From: Tenacibaculum sp. MAR_2010_89
Lineage (GTDB): Bacteria; Bacteroidota; Bacteroidia; Flavobacteriales; Flavobacteriaceae
Length of the DNA stretch: 64,000 nt
Assembly (NCBI RefSeq): GCF_900105985.1
Contig: NZ_FNUB01000005.1
Span: 2,604,001 to 2,668,000, forward strand
Direction of reading: 5' to 3'
Position numbers and translations under genes: made by a program
Notes under the pieces: model-generated
Database searches by the model: none
What the model was told of the DNA's origin: nothing
The model's input: only the letters and a program-made list of their open reading frames with translations
In this document: in pieces, positions 1 through 8,672 of the stretch
How the letters are laid out: each line of letters opens with the position of its first letter
How positions within the stretch are numbered: the first letter of the stretch is position 1

Positions 1-117
1 TTTAGTAAAAGTATTTTAGCTTTAATTGGAGGCTTTTCATCTGATGCAATTTTCAGCGTTTTACAAGGAATAATTGATAGGATTAAATCAATTTTCACCT
101 CTCCAATCATTAAATAA
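1..117 (+). CDS. C-terminal end of an unknown protein (truncated by window edge)
   Basis: Frame 1 is open from the first base to a TAA at 115-117, giving the last 38 residues of a protein that begins outside the window. The tail is hydrophobic and ends in SIFTSPIIK; it holds no motif I recognise. It runs in the same direction as the two small unknown genes that follow. A long inverted repeat with a T-run at 144-214 follows it and could end its transcript. Function unknown. Confidence 0.5.
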   Translation, partial: FSKSILALIGGFSSDAIFSVLQGIIDRIKSIFTSPIIK

Positions 118-143
118 ATTTATAAAAAATTTTAGGGGAAATT

Positions 144-214
144 GGGTAGATACAAACTAAGAACTACTTCAATTTTAAAAGTTTTCTTTATACTTTTAGT
201 TATGATATCTACCC
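144..214 (+). terminator. Long-armed inverted repeat followed by a T-run
   Basis: GGGTAGATA at 144-152 is the exact reverse complement of TATCTACCC at 206-214, and TTATTTTTTTATT follows. The arms extend imperfectly inward (ACTAA on the left against TTAGT on the right). It lies between the truncated first gene and the lipoprotein gene at 241, so it may be a terminator or a structured leader. The loop is long (53 nt) for a simple terminator. Confidence 0.4.
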
Positions 215-240
215 TTATTTTTTTATTAAAAACTTAAAAA

Positions 241-828
241 ATGAAACTATCTATTTTAAAACTTTCTTTTATCTGCCTATTACTTACTGCATGTGCAACT
301 GTGCCTAAATCAACCGTTACGCTAACTAAACAAGTAATTGACGAAGCAAATAGTATGCATAATTTAAATATAAGTTTAGTAAAACAACTTTTTAGTGAGC
401 GTAAAGCACGGTTAAGTAATTTTATTGAAACTAAATATACTCCTACATTAATTAATAAATACAAAAAACTTTTGCCAGATTCAGTAAATTATAAAAACGA
501 ATTAAGCAACATTATAAAAAGTATTTTACCTGTTATTGAAACTAAAAAAGATTCTTTAAATAATTTATTAGATGCACAAGAAAAAGTAATTATTTCTAAA
601 CTAACTAATAACTATAAAACATATAGTAAAGCATCAACTTCTTTACAAAATTTAATCAATTCTATTGCAAAAGTAAATGCTACAGAAAAAGACGCTTTAT
701 TAGCTATAGATAATTTAACTGGCAACAAAATTGATGTAACAAAAGTAGAAGATAATTTGAATGATTTTTTAAACAAAACATCGACTATTTTGAATAAACT
801 AACTCCTTTTGAAAAATTATTAAAATAA
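241..828 (+). CDS. Hypothetical lipoprotein
   Basis: A 195-residue protein with a lipoprotein signal peptide: short basic start, hydrophobic stretch, and lipobox LLTAC with the cysteine at residue 18, so it should be anchored in the envelope. The mature part is lysine- and asparagine-rich, predicted helical, with no catalytic motif I recognise. ATG start. The next gene begins 4 bases after the stop, so the two are probably co-transcribed. Function unknown. Confidence 0.75.
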   Translation: MKLSILKLSFICLLLTACATVPKSTVTLTKQVIDEANSMHNLNISLVKQLFSERKARLSNFIETKYTPTLINKYKKLLPDSVNYKNELSNIIKSILPVIETKKDSLNNLLDAQEKVIISKLTNNYKTYSKASTSLQNLINSIAKVNATEKDALLAIDNLTGNKIDVTKVEDNLNDFLNKTSTILNKLTPFEKLLK

Positions 829-832
829 TATT

Positions 833-1102
833 ATGAGCACAATTAACTGGAATAAAATAGCAAATGAAGCAGCCTCACAAACTGACTCTGAATTCAATAC
901 ACAAATAGCAAGTTTAACTAATTTAAATATTACAGAAGTAGATACATTTATTCAAGAAAGTAATATTTCTAATGCTAATGCATTAAAAGTATTAAAAATA
1001 ATAGACAATGCTACTGATAATAACAACAGTAAGGCTACTGCTATTTCTACAATTGAAAATGGTGTTAATTTCTTAGTTAAATTAGCTTCAAAAATAGTTT
1101 AA
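833..1102 (+). CDS. Small hypothetical protein
   Basis: An 89-residue, asparagine-, serine- and threonine-rich protein without signal peptide or membrane segment, except for a mildly hydrophobic C-terminal end (residues about 75-89). Tight spacing behind the lipoprotein gene suggests one operon. I do not recognise the family. The truncated gene at 1-117 also ends in a hydrophobic tail, but I see no clear relationship. Confidence 0.6.
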   Translation: MSTINWNKIANEAASQTDSEFNTQIASLTNLNITEVDTFIQESNISNANALKVLKIIDNATDNNNSKATAISTIENGVNFLVKLASKIV

Positions 1103-1146
1103 TCTCTATGAAAACTCCTTAAAACATAAAAACCTTAGAAATAAAA

Positions 1147-2484
1147 CTATATTTTTTGTTCTAATCTAAATTCATATTTCAATTTAAATATGCCCCTTTC
1201 AACCACAATTCTAATTCTCTTATTAGGTTTGGTTTGAAATAAATTTGCTATTTCATTAAGTGAATACTCATGAGCTTCCTTACCATTAAGCTGTTTTATA
1301 ATATCTCCTTCTATTATTCCAGCTTTCTCTGCTGGTGAATCTTTTACAATTTTATTAACTTTATAAGAAGGTTTAAACTTATAACTATAACTTGTAACAA
1401 AAGAAACTATGTGTCCCGGTTTAGAATCTTCTTTTCTAGAATATCCATTATGTTTCATTGAGTTCTTCTGTTCTTTTACTAATTCTTCTCCATTATAAAT
1501 TATCTGTAAACCACTCATATTATAATAAAACCCTTTTTTCAACGATCCATTCTTTTTTAGTATTACTTTTTTATTTGGGTAATCAATCCATACTTTAAAT
1601 CTTCTTAATATATTTCCTCCAATACTTCCATCTCGCTTTTTAAAACTTCTAGCATTAATTGTTGTAGCTGAATCTAAAAATGAAACTGTTGGTTCTTCTA
1701 TAATATACTTACCAATTTCTAACTTAGGCACTCTACTTCTTTTACCATAAATTGTTCCACTTAAACCTTCTCCTAGAATATCAACAAAAAACTTTTCAGG
1801 AACCTTTATTTCTTCTTTTGACCCTTCAAATAACCATAAAGCATCACTTCCTCCAGAATCTATAAGCATTTTTACAGGTATATTATTTCCTGCACTATCT
1901 ATTTTTATACTAACATTTATATAAGGTTTATTCCTATAAAACTCTACATCTAATTTTTCACAAGATCGACACTTAGGTTCTTTATACTTTTCAGGTTTAT
2001 AGAAATATAATTTTTTAGATGAATAATTTATTTTAACTATAACATCTTTTAATAAATCGTATCCTATAACCCCATGAATTGTTACTCCCATTTTTGAAGA
2101 CAACTTAAAAGTATCATCAACAACAACATAAATATCTTGGCTTGTTCCTAAGATATTATTAACTCTAAAGTTATTATTTCTTGATAAAATAGCTTCTACA
2201 GGGTCTCCTACTCCAAGCCCTCTAATAAATACTTTCTTTGTATTATTTAAGGTTAAGCTATCTGTTTTATTTAAATTAAAAAGTATCGTTTTATTTACAC
2301 CTGTATCAAGTATAAAAGAAAGCTTAACACCATTAACTTCTAATGGAAAAACAATTAAGTTATTAAACAATTCAAATTTAACAACCTGTTTTTTACTTCC
2401 TTTAAGAAACTGGAATTTTGATTGTGATTGAATATTTATAGTACATAAAAATAGTAGACATAGTAGAAATTTCTTCAAAAGCAT
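1147..2484 (-). CDS. Secreted retropepsin-like aspartyl protease with PDZ domain
   Basis: Two aspartyl-protease signatures are visible, DTG at residues 60-62 (FILDTGVN) and DSG at 209-211 (MLIDSGGSD), matching the two-lobe retropepsin-like family of Bacteroidota. A PDZ domain sits at the C-terminus (about 375-440; KDSPAEKAGIIEGD). The start at 2484 gives a signal peptide (MLLKKFLLCLLFLC) and 445 residues; the frame stays open upstream to 2616, but that extension is basic, lacks secretion character and runs into the divergent gene's control region. Cys172 and Cys175 form a CxxC in the linker. Substrate unknown; probably periplasmic or surface-exposed. Confidence 0.8.
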   Translation of the reverse strand: MLLKKFLLCLLFLCTINIQSQSKFQFLKGSKKQVVKFELFNNLIVFPLEVNGVKLSFILDTGVNKTILFNLNKTDSLTLNNTKKVFIRGLGVGDPVEAILSRNNNFRVNNILGTSQDIYVVVDDTFKLSSKMGVTIHGVIGYDLLKDVIVKINYSSKKLYFYKPEKYKEPKCRSCEKLDVEFYRNKPYINVSIKIDSAGNNIPVKMLIDSGGSDALWLFEGSKEEIKVPEKFFVDILGEGLSGTIYGKRSRVPKLEIGKYIIEEPTVSFLDSATTINARSFKKRDGSIGGNILRRFKVWIDYPNKKVILKKNGSLKKGFYYNMSGLQIIYNGEELVKEQKNSMKHNGYSRKEDSKPGHIVSFVTSYSYKFKPSYKVNKIVKDSPAEKAGIIEGDIIKQLNGKEAHEYSLNEIANLFQTKPNKRIRIVVERGIFKLKYEFRLEQKI

Positions 2485-2588
2485 ATATTTAGGGATAACT
2501 AAATATACAATCATATTTTTACAATAAATAATTTTTGGGATTTTTTTAACCTTATTTTTTCGTAGTAAACAAGCATATATTGTCAAAA

Positions 2589-2596
2589 TAATTTTG
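2589..2596 (+). promoter_or_regulatory. Flavobacterial -7 box ahead of the aminotransferase gene
   Basis: TAATTTTG fits the Bacteroidota -7 consensus TAnnTTTG, 35 bases before the ATG at 2632. I found no clear TTG at the -33 spacing. Its position supports the ATG start over the TTG at 2602. Confidence 0.45.
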
Positions 2597-2631
2597 CAAA
2601 TTTGCCCAGTAAACAACTAATTAAATTAAAA

Positions 2632-3822
2632 ATGCCATCTATTTCTATTAAGGGAAGTTCAATGCCTCAATCACCAATCAGAAAACTGGTTCCTTTTGCT
2701 GAGGCAGCTAAAAAAAATGGAACAAAAGTATTTCATTTAAATATCGGTCAACCTGATATAAAAACACCTCAAGTTGCCTTAGATGCAGTAAAAAATAATA
2801 CTATAGAAGTGTTATCATATGCTAGATCTGAAGGCTCTGAACAGTACAGAGAAAAATTATCGAATTATTATATAAATAATGATATTCATGTATCTGCTAA
2901 TAATATTATAGCAACAACAGGAGGTTCTGAAGCTTTATTATTTACTATTGGTAGTATTACTGATCCAGGTGATGAAATTATTATACCTGAACCTTTTTAC
3001 GCAAACTATAATGGTTTTTCAACAGCTTCTGGTGTAAATGTAGTACCAGTAATTTCAAAAATTGAAGATAATTTTGCCTTACCAGCTATTGAAGATTTTG
3101 AAAAATTAATTACTTCAAAAACTAAAGCTATTTTAATTTGTAATCCTGGAAACCCAACAGGTTATTTATATAGTGAGGCTGAAATTGAAAAATTAAAACA
3201 AATTGTATTAAAACACGATTTATTTTTAATTGCCGATGAAGTGTATCGTGAATTTACTTATGATGGTGAAAAACATAATTCTGTAATGTCTTTAGAAGGT
3301 TTAGAGCAACATTCAATCATGATTGACTCAGTTTCTAAACGCTATAGCATGTGTGGAGCTAGAATTGGATGTATTGTTTCTAAAAATGAAGAATTTATTA
3401 GCACTGCTATTAAGTTTGCACAAGCAAGATTAAGTCCGCCAACATATGCTTTACTAGCTAGTGAAGCAGCTTTAGACACTCCACAAAGTTATTTCGATGA
3501 AGTTATTGAAGAATATCAAGATAGAAGAAATACATTAATAACTGAATTACAAAAAATTCAAGGTGTTAAAGTAGCAAACCCTAAAGGAGCTTTTTATTGT
3601 ATTGCGGAATTACCTGTAGAAAATTCAGAAGATTTTGCTCAATGGATTTTAGAGAAGTTTAATCATAACAATGAAACGGTTATGGTAGCTCCTGCTGGTG
3701 GATTTTATTCTACTGAAGATGAAGGTAAAAATCAAGTACGTATTGCATATGTTTTAAATAAATCAGATTTAAAGCGATGTGTAGAAATATTAAAAGTAGC
3801 TTTAGAAAAATATAATAGTTAA
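2632..3822 (+). CDS. Class I/II PLP-dependent aminotransferase (aspartate aminotransferase-like)
   Basis: A 396-residue fold-type I aminotransferase. Visible family motifs are the N-terminal LNIGQPD, the PLP-contacting NPGNPTG, IADEVYREF, and the lysine segment SVSKRYSMCGARIG holding the Schiff-base lysine. Such enzymes move amino groups between aspartate (or other amino acids) and 2-oxoglutarate in the cytoplasm. The ATG at 2632 is preferred to the TTG at 2602 because the -7 box leaves room only for the later start. The stop abuts the TTG start of murB, so the genes are probably translationally coupled. Exact substrate cannot be fixed. Confidence 0.88.
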   Translation: MPSISIKGSSMPQSPIRKLVPFAEAAKKNGTKVFHLNIGQPDIKTPQVALDAVKNNTIEVLSYARSEGSEQYREKLSNYYINNDIHVSANNIIATTGGSEALLFTIGSITDPGDEIIIPEPFYANYNGFSTASGVNVVPVISKIEDNFALPAIEDFEKLITSKTKAILICNPGNPTGYLYSEAEIEKLKQIVLKHDLFLIADEVYREFTYDGEKHNSVMSLEGLEQHSIMIDSVSKRYSMCGARIGCIVSKNEEFISTAIKFAQARLSPPTYALLASEAALDTPQSYFDEVIEEYQDRRNTLITELQKIQGVKVANPKGAFYCIAELPVENSEDFAQWILEKFNHNNETVMVAPAGGFYSTEDEGKNQVRIAYVLNKSDLKRCVEILKVALEKYNS

Positions 3823-4830
3823 TTGAATATTCAAGAAAATATATCATTAAAAAAGTACAATACGTTTGGCATAAATGTAAATGCCAAACGTTTTGTTTCT
3901 GTTAATTCATTATATGAATTAAAAAATATTTTAAAAGAAGAACAAAATGTTTTTATTATTAGTGGAGGTAGTAACATGCTACTCACTAAAGATATTGAAG
4001 AATTAGTAATTCATTTAAATTTAAAAGGAATTTCTATTGATCGTGAAAATGATAACTCAGTATATTTAACTGTTAATACTGGTGAAAACTGGCATGATTT
4101 TGTTCTTTGGTGTATTTCTTTAAATTATGGTGGTCTTGAAAATTTATCTTTGATTCCGGGTAATGTAGGTACTTGTCCTATTCAAAATATTGGAGCCTAT
4201 GGTGTAGAGGTTAAAGACACTATTACCAAAGTTGAAGCTCTTGAAATTGAAACTGGAAAATTAGTTATCTTTTCAAATGAAGAGTGTGAATTTGGATATA
4301 GAAATTCGATTTTTAAAAATCAGGCTAAAGGAAAATATATAATAACTTCTGTTAGTTTTGAACTTACCAAAAAAAATCATGCCCTAAATACTTCTTATGG
4401 AGCTATTGAACAAGAATTAGCTTCAAAAAATATTACTAAACCTAATATTAAAAATATTTCTGACGCTATAATTTCAATTCGACAATCAAAATTACCAGAT
4501 CCAAAAAAAATTGGAAACAGTGGTAGTTTTTTCAAAAATCCAGTTATTTCTTTATGTCATTTTGAAAAACTTAAAAGTAAGTTTCCTGAAATTCCTCATT
4601 ATATTATATCAGAAAGCAGTATAAAAATACCTGCAGGCTGGTTAATAGAACAAAGTGGATTTAAAGGTAAACGCTTTGGTGATTATGGCGTACACGAAAA
4701 ACAAGCTTTAGTTCTAGTTAACTATGGAAACGCAACTGGTAAAAACATATACCAGCTGGCTCAAAGTATTCAAAATACTATAAAAAGTAAATTTTCTATT
4801 AATTTAGAAATTGAAGTAAATATAATCTAA
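3823..4830 (+). CDS. murB: UDP-N-acetylenolpyruvoylglucosamine reductase
   Basis: Peptidoglycan precursor synthesis: NADPH- and FAD-dependent reduction of UDP-GlcNAc-enolpyruvate to UDP-MurNAc in the cytoplasm. The 335-residue protein has the typical beginning (NISLKKYNTFGI), the FAD-binding block IISGGSNMLL and LSLIPGNVGTCPIQNIGAYG, then GNSGSFFKNP (catalytic serine region) and IPAGWLIEQSGFKGKRFG. Length fits type I MurB. The start is a TTG immediately after the TAA of the aminotransferase gene; no ATG fits the conserved N-terminus. No intergenic base separates the two genes. Confidence 0.95.
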   Translation: MNIQENISLKKYNTFGINVNAKRFVSVNSLYELKNILKEEQNVFIISGGSNMLLTKDIEELVIHLNLKGISIDRENDNSVYLTVNTGENWHDFVLWCISLNYGGLENLSLIPGNVGTCPIQNIGAYGVEVKDTITKVEALEIETGKLVIFSNEECEFGYRNSIFKNQAKGKYIITSVSFELTKKNHALNTSYGAIEQELASKNITKPNIKNISDAIISIRQSKLPDPKKIGNSGSFFKNPVISLCHFEKLKSKFPEIPHYIISESSIKIPAGWLIEQSGFKGKRFGDYGVHEKQALVLVNYGNATGKNIYQLAQSIQNTIKSKFSINLEIEVNII

Positions 4831-5009
4831 TACTTAATACCTTTTCTATTATTTTCAACCTTAATTTTGATAGGTTGTAAATTTCTATTTGTAAAAAAAG
4901 AGTTGAAAAAAGTTTTAATATTTTTAATTAAGATATTCATTATGCTATTTTTAAGGGGTTAAACTATTTATATGACACAGTTTTTTTTAATCGGTCACTA
5001 ATATATAAA

Positions 5010-5696
5010 TTAACTTTCTTTTTTTAGCATTTTAATATGTCTTATTAATCTTTTAGTATCTAACCCCAAAGTTCCATTGTAAACTCCTCTTATTCTACCT
5101 TTTTTGTCTATTAAAACAAAGTTTTCTGTATGTACAAATGCATTTTCATCTTTTGTTTTAATAAAATCTTCATCAGCAAAATATGCTTTTCTTGCTAAAT
5201 TATATATTTGATCTTTATTTCCTGTAACTAAATTCCATTTACCAGATATAACATTATTATCTTCAGCATATTTTTTCAAAACACTAACAGAGTCTTTTGA
5301 AGGCATTACAGTATGTGATAACAATAAAACATCTTTGTCATTTTTAAATTCTTCTTGTAAAATGCTCATGTTTTTTTCAAGAACAGGGCATATTCCTGGG
5401 CAACTAACAAAAAAAAAGTCTGCTACATATATTTTGCCTTCATAGGTTTGTTTTGTTACATCTTTACCATCTTGATTAATCAAATTAAAATTTGGAATGC
5501 TATGAATACTTTTATACCTCTCGCTCTCTTTAGAAATCCATTCAGGTGTAAATAATGATGAGTTAAAAAAAGGTAATGTTATTTCTTTATTTACTTTCTT
5601 TTCTTTTTTACAAGAAATTACCATTAAAATAAAAACAATAAATAATAACACACCTATTAAATTTTCTAGTCTTACTCTTTTATTTGAAATTTTCAT
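5010..5696 (-). CDS. SCO1/SenC family copper-chaperone lipoprotein
   Basis: A 228-residue thioredoxin-fold protein with the SCO1 copper ligands: Cys99 and Cys103 in SCPGICP and the distal His189 in FVHTENF. The N-terminus has a hydrophobic segment ending VISC (Cys29), suggesting a lipid anchor on the periplasmic side. SCO1 proteins deliver copper to the CuA site of cytochrome oxidase or act as thiol reductases. It is last in the minus-strand operon starting at 8339; its start overlaps the preceding gene by 17 bases, implying coupled translation. No oxidase gene is nearby, so its client is unknown. Confidence 0.9.
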   Translation of the reverse strand: MKISNKRVRLENLIGVLLFIVFILMVISCKKEKKVNKEITLPFFNSSLFTPEWISKESERYKSIHSIPNFNLINQDGKDVTKQTYEGKIYVADFFFVSCPGICPVLEKNMSILQEEFKNDKDVLLLSHTVMPSKDSVSVLKKYAEDNNVISGKWNLVTGNKDQIYNLARKAYFADEDFIKTKDENAFVHTENFVLIDKKGRIRGVYNGTLGLDTKRLIRHIKMLKKES

Positions 5697-6249
5697 TTGT
5701 TGTATTTACAGTGTAACATTTCTTCAATCCTATTAAACCAAACCTATCACTATTTTTAGTAACAAAATTTGCTCTTATTTTTCCATTTAATTCCCACATT
5801 TTTTGTGAACCTTCTTCTTTCCCATTTTTATAATTAAATGCCTTAAGTTGTTGACCATTTTTAAACCATTCGTTTACCTCTCCATTATACTCTCCAACAT
5901 CATTAAAATGATATTCAAATTTTAATTGACTTTCACTCCACCATGATTTATGAATACCTGATTTGTTTCCTTTTGTATAAAAACGTTGTTCAGCTAATAC
6001 ATTATTTTCATAATTTTTTATTTCAATTCCATGCTTTTTCCCATTTTCATAAGTTGTAAAATTGTTTGTTTTATTTATTTTATCGTAAAAAAACATAGTT
6101 CCTGTAAATGGAGTATTTTTATAATTTAACACTCCATTCTTCATAGAAAAAAGTTCTTTTTGAAATGAAATAACTTCATTATTAACCTTTACATTTTTAC
6201 AAGAAATAAAACCTATAAACACTAGAAATATGAAAATATTTTTTTTCAT
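5680..6249 (-). CDS. YwqK/MORN-repeat lipoprotein
   Basis: A 189-residue lipoprotein (lipobox FISC, Cys17) with several degenerate MORN-like repeats of the type YENGKKHGIEIKNYENN and WFKNGQQLKAFNYKNGKEEG. In Bacteroidota such proteins are often named toxin-antitoxin YwqK family antitoxin from domain similarity alone, with little functional support. Here it lies between the YHYH-protein and SCO1 genes and overlaps the latter by 17 bases, so an envelope role linked to those genes is more likely than an antitoxin; no toxin gene is adjacent. Confidence 0.75.
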   Translation of the reverse strand: MKKNIFIFLVFIGFISCKNVKVNNEVISFQKELFSMKNGVLNYKNTPFTGTMFFYDKINKTNNFTTYENGKKHGIEIKNYENNVLAEQRFYTKGNKSGIHKSWWSESQLKFEYHFNDVGEYNGEVNEWFKNGQQLKAFNYKNGKEEGSQKMWELNGKIRANFVTKNSDRFGLIGLKKCYTVNTTNENFK

Positions 6250-6260
6250 TAAACTTTAAT

Positions 6261-7028
6261 TTATTGAGAAACATTTCCTGGTGTACCATAATAGCCACTA
6301 CCATTTAAATAAGGATCATCAGAAGTTATATGATAATGATAAATTCCATTAGGAAAATCAGGGGTTACAGAAACATGTCCATGATAATCATCTAAATCTG
6401 AATTCGTAATTGTACCACCATTTTCTTCTGGCCCATAAACTGGAAAACCGTCAGCTAATAAACCTAAAAAACTAGATTTCCCTAACTTACTTGTTAGGTA
6501 TACCGGCTCTATATGATAATGATACTGTCCACTATTTTGAGGGTGTCCTAAATATTGATCAAATGAATTAATTTCATTGGTTAAAGGCTGATTATTAGGA
6601 CCTGCATATTGATTAAAAAATGCTACTCCATTTAAAGATATACCTATTGGTCCTAATGATGTTGCTTCTTTTATAGTTGCTTCTTTTGGATACAAAGGAA
6701 TTTTAAATGTTATATTTTGAGCTTGAATAGTATTTGGGTTTTTATTCCAATTAGGATTGGTACCATTATATGCTTCATACATAACGTTTCCTTGCTCCCA
6801 ATACGGGCTCTTATGATCTGGTAAACCATTCGTTGTAATTTCTAAAAAATCTCCATTTATACTATAGGTAACACCATCAATATTATCAAATTTACTAACT
6901 ATACTTCTAATATCATATACTGTATCACTTGTTGATTGGTCATTTCCTGAATCTAAATTATCTTCGTCTGAACTACAACCAAAGCTTAAAAAAGCAAAAA
7001 GCAACATCATTATTTTATAATTCTTCAT
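6261..7028 (-). CDS. YHYH-domain lipoprotein
   Basis: A 255-residue lipoprotein (lipobox FGCSS) with the YHYH domain, named for its tyrosine/histidine motifs: YHYHIEPVY near residue 175, DYHGHVSV near 215 and IYHYHITSDDPY near 233, plus LLADGFPVYGP. The clustered histidines could bind a metal; that is inference, as the domain's biochemistry is not established to my knowledge. It lies 6 bases after the sulfatase gene and 11 bases before the MORN-like gene, in an operon that ends in a copper chaperone, which makes copper a plausible ligand. Confidence 0.85.
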   Translation of the reverse strand: MKNYKIMMLLFAFLSFGCSSDEDNLDSGNDQSTSDTVYDIRSIVSKFDNIDGVTYSINGDFLEITTNGLPDHKSPYWEQGNVMYEAYNGTNPNWNKNPNTIQAQNITFKIPLYPKEATIKEATSLGPIGISLNGVAFFNQYAGPNNQPLTNEINSFDQYLGHPQNSGQYHYHIEPVYLTSKLGKSSFLGLLADGFPVYGPEENGGTITNSDLDDYHGHVSVTPDFPNGIYHYHITSDDPYLNGSGYYGTPGNVSQ

Positions 7029-7034
7029 ATTTTA

Positions 7035-8339
7035 TTATTTTAAATTATTTAAAAATTCTTTTAATTCATCTAACTCTTTCTGATCATTTGTGCTTAAACT
7101 ACTATCTAACAAATTTGTTCTCTCAAAAAAATCATTACTTAACTTATAAAAAGCTTCATCACCATTAGTAAACTTTATATATTTATGCGTCAGATTCCTG
7201 ACAGTATATTCATCATTTCCAGAAGTTTTACCATGTTCAGTATATGTAAATCCTCTAAAATTAGTAGTTGAAGAACTTGATAATAACTCTTTAAAACTTT
7301 TACTATCATTTAATTCATTAGTTCCAGTATTTGCTATATCAGCTATAGTAGCGAATAAATCAGTAGTGTTTAATAAATTTTCATCTACTTCATTAAATCT
7401 TCCTATATTTTTACCAGAAACAATCATTGGAACATTCACTCCTCCTTGATATAAAGTTCCCTTTACTCTTTGTGTTCTATAATCTTGTGCTGCTGCTCCT
7501 GGAGTACCATTATCACCTATAAAAATAATTACTGTATTATCTTTTTCGTCTTGAGTCATAGAATTCAATAACCTTCCTATTTCGCTATCCATTGCTTCAA
7601 TCATAGCCATATAATATGGTAATGGATTAGCATCTATACTTCCCTGATCAGAAGGTAAATTTCCTTGAGAATGCAAATTATTTGGCGGTAAATGAAAAGG
7701 AGTATGTGGTGCATTATAGGCCAACCATAAAAACCAAGGCTGATTTTGTTGTTTTACCCAATCAATTGCTAAATCAGTAAACTTAGTTGTTGTATACTCT
7801 GTAGAAGCATTTGTGTTTTGATTACTGGTAAAATTCCAATTAGTATATGATTGAACTCCTCCATTTAAAAGACCAGCATAATAATCTATACCCATTTGAG
7901 TTGGATGAGAGGCATCTTTAGATAAATGCCACTTACCAATAACAGCATTACTATGACCACTATTTTTATCTTTTAAATATTGTTGTAATGAAATTTCAGA
8001 GGTGGGTAATACATCATCAACTTCCATTACTCCTGTTCTAAAACCATATTTACCAGTTAGGATACTTGACCTAGTTGGTGTACAGGTTGGATATGACCAT
8101 AAGTTTGTAAACCGTATTCCGGTATTAATCATGCTTTGTAAGTTTGGCATATTAGGCTTAACTGTTCCTACATTAAAACCTGGTGTAGCATCTAATCCCA
8201 TATCATCAGCTATAATAAGTAAGATGTTAGGGCTATTATTATTATTTGTTTGTCCTCCAGAATCAATAACTTGATCAGAACTACAAGCAAAAAAACTTAT
8301 TAATACTGTTAGAAAAATAAAGTGGAATTTTAACTTCAT
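7035..8339 (-). CDS. Sulfatase (type I, formylglycine), lipoprotein
   Basis: A 434-residue sulfatase of the alkaline-phosphatase superfamily. The signature CTPTR starts at Cys86, the residue oxidised to formylglycine; metal-binding IADD is at 43-46 and IFIGDNG at about 275. Lipobox FFACS (Cys19) indicates an envelope anchor. Such enzymes remove sulfate esters from polysaccharides or small molecules, common in marine Bacteroidota, but no glycoside hydrolase or SusC/D pair is nearby to suggest a glycan target. It is first in a four-gene minus-strand operon. Formylglycine formation needs a maturase, not seen here. Confidence 0.9.
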   Translation of the reverse strand: MKLKFHFIFLTVLISFFACSSDQVIDSGGQTNNNNSPNILLIIADDMGLDATPGFNVGTVKPNMPNLQSMINTGIRFTNLWSYPTCTPTRSSILTGKYGFRTGVMEVDDVLPTSEISLQQYLKDKNSGHSNAVIGKWHLSKDASHPTQMGIDYYAGLLNGGVQSYTNWNFTSNQNTNASTEYTTTKFTDLAIDWVKQQNQPWFLWLAYNAPHTPFHLPPNNLHSQGNLPSDQGSIDANPLPYYMAMIEAMDSEIGRLLNSMTQDEKDNTVIIFIGDNGTPGAAAQDYRTQRVKGTLYQGGVNVPMIVSGKNIGRFNEVDENLLNTTDLFATIADIANTGTNELNDSKSFKELLSSSSTTNFRGFTYTEHGKTSGNDEYTVRNLTHKYIKFTNGDEAFYKLSNDFFERTNLLDSSLSTNDQKELDELKEFLNNLK

Positions 8340-8418
8340 AATTTTACTTTTATTATATGACCCTTAATTTACAAAATAGTTTAAAAAAGTTTTAAGATAA
8401 TTTGATTAGTACTTTTAG

Positions 8419-8426
8419 TATCTTTG
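8419..8426 (+). promoter_or_regulatory. -7 box for the 8454 gene
   Basis: TATCTTTG matches TAnnTTTG exactly, 28 bases before the ATG at 8454, between divergent genes. A TTG at 8402-8404 lies only 14 bases upstream, shorter than the usual spacing of about 19. Confidence 0.5.
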
Positions 8427-8453
8427 CATTTTTAAATCTATTATTTCTTTAGA

Positions 8454-8657
8454 ATGAAGTTAATTTTTGTTACAATCGGATTGTTAGCAATTGCCTTTGC
8501 AGGAATTGCTATCAAAATATGGGCTAAAAAAGATGGAGAGTTTGCTGGTACTTGTGCAAGTCAAAATCCGATGCTTAATGAAAGTGGTGAAGCTTGTGGA
8601 TTTTGTGGTAAAACACCAGATCAATTTGATACTTGTAGCGAGCCAGAACATAACTAA
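8454..8657 (+). CDS. Small membrane or secreted protein with a four-cysteine tail
   Basis: A 67-residue protein: one N-terminal hydrophobic helix (residues 3-23) followed by a short polar domain with four cysteines (CASQ, ACGFCG, DTCSEP). The cysteine spacing would allow a small metal site or two disulfides outside the membrane. Small proteins like this sit near GT2 and sigma-factor genes in other Flavobacteriaceae as I recall; no function is known to me. The next gene starts 16 bases downstream, so co-transcription is likely. Confidence 0.7.
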   Translation: MKLIFVTIGLLAIAFAGIAIKIWAKKDGEFAGTCASQNPMLNESGEACGFCGKTPDQFDTCSEPEHN

Positions 8658-8672
8658 ACATCTCTTTTTTCC

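Noticed and set aside
2485..2616. Longer start for the aspartyl protease
   Set aside because: The extra 44 residues destroy the signal peptide and overlap the divergent promoter.
5680..6249. YwqK family antitoxin as part of a toxin-antitoxin pair
   Set aside because: No toxin gene is adjacent, and the protein is a lipoprotein within an envelope operon.
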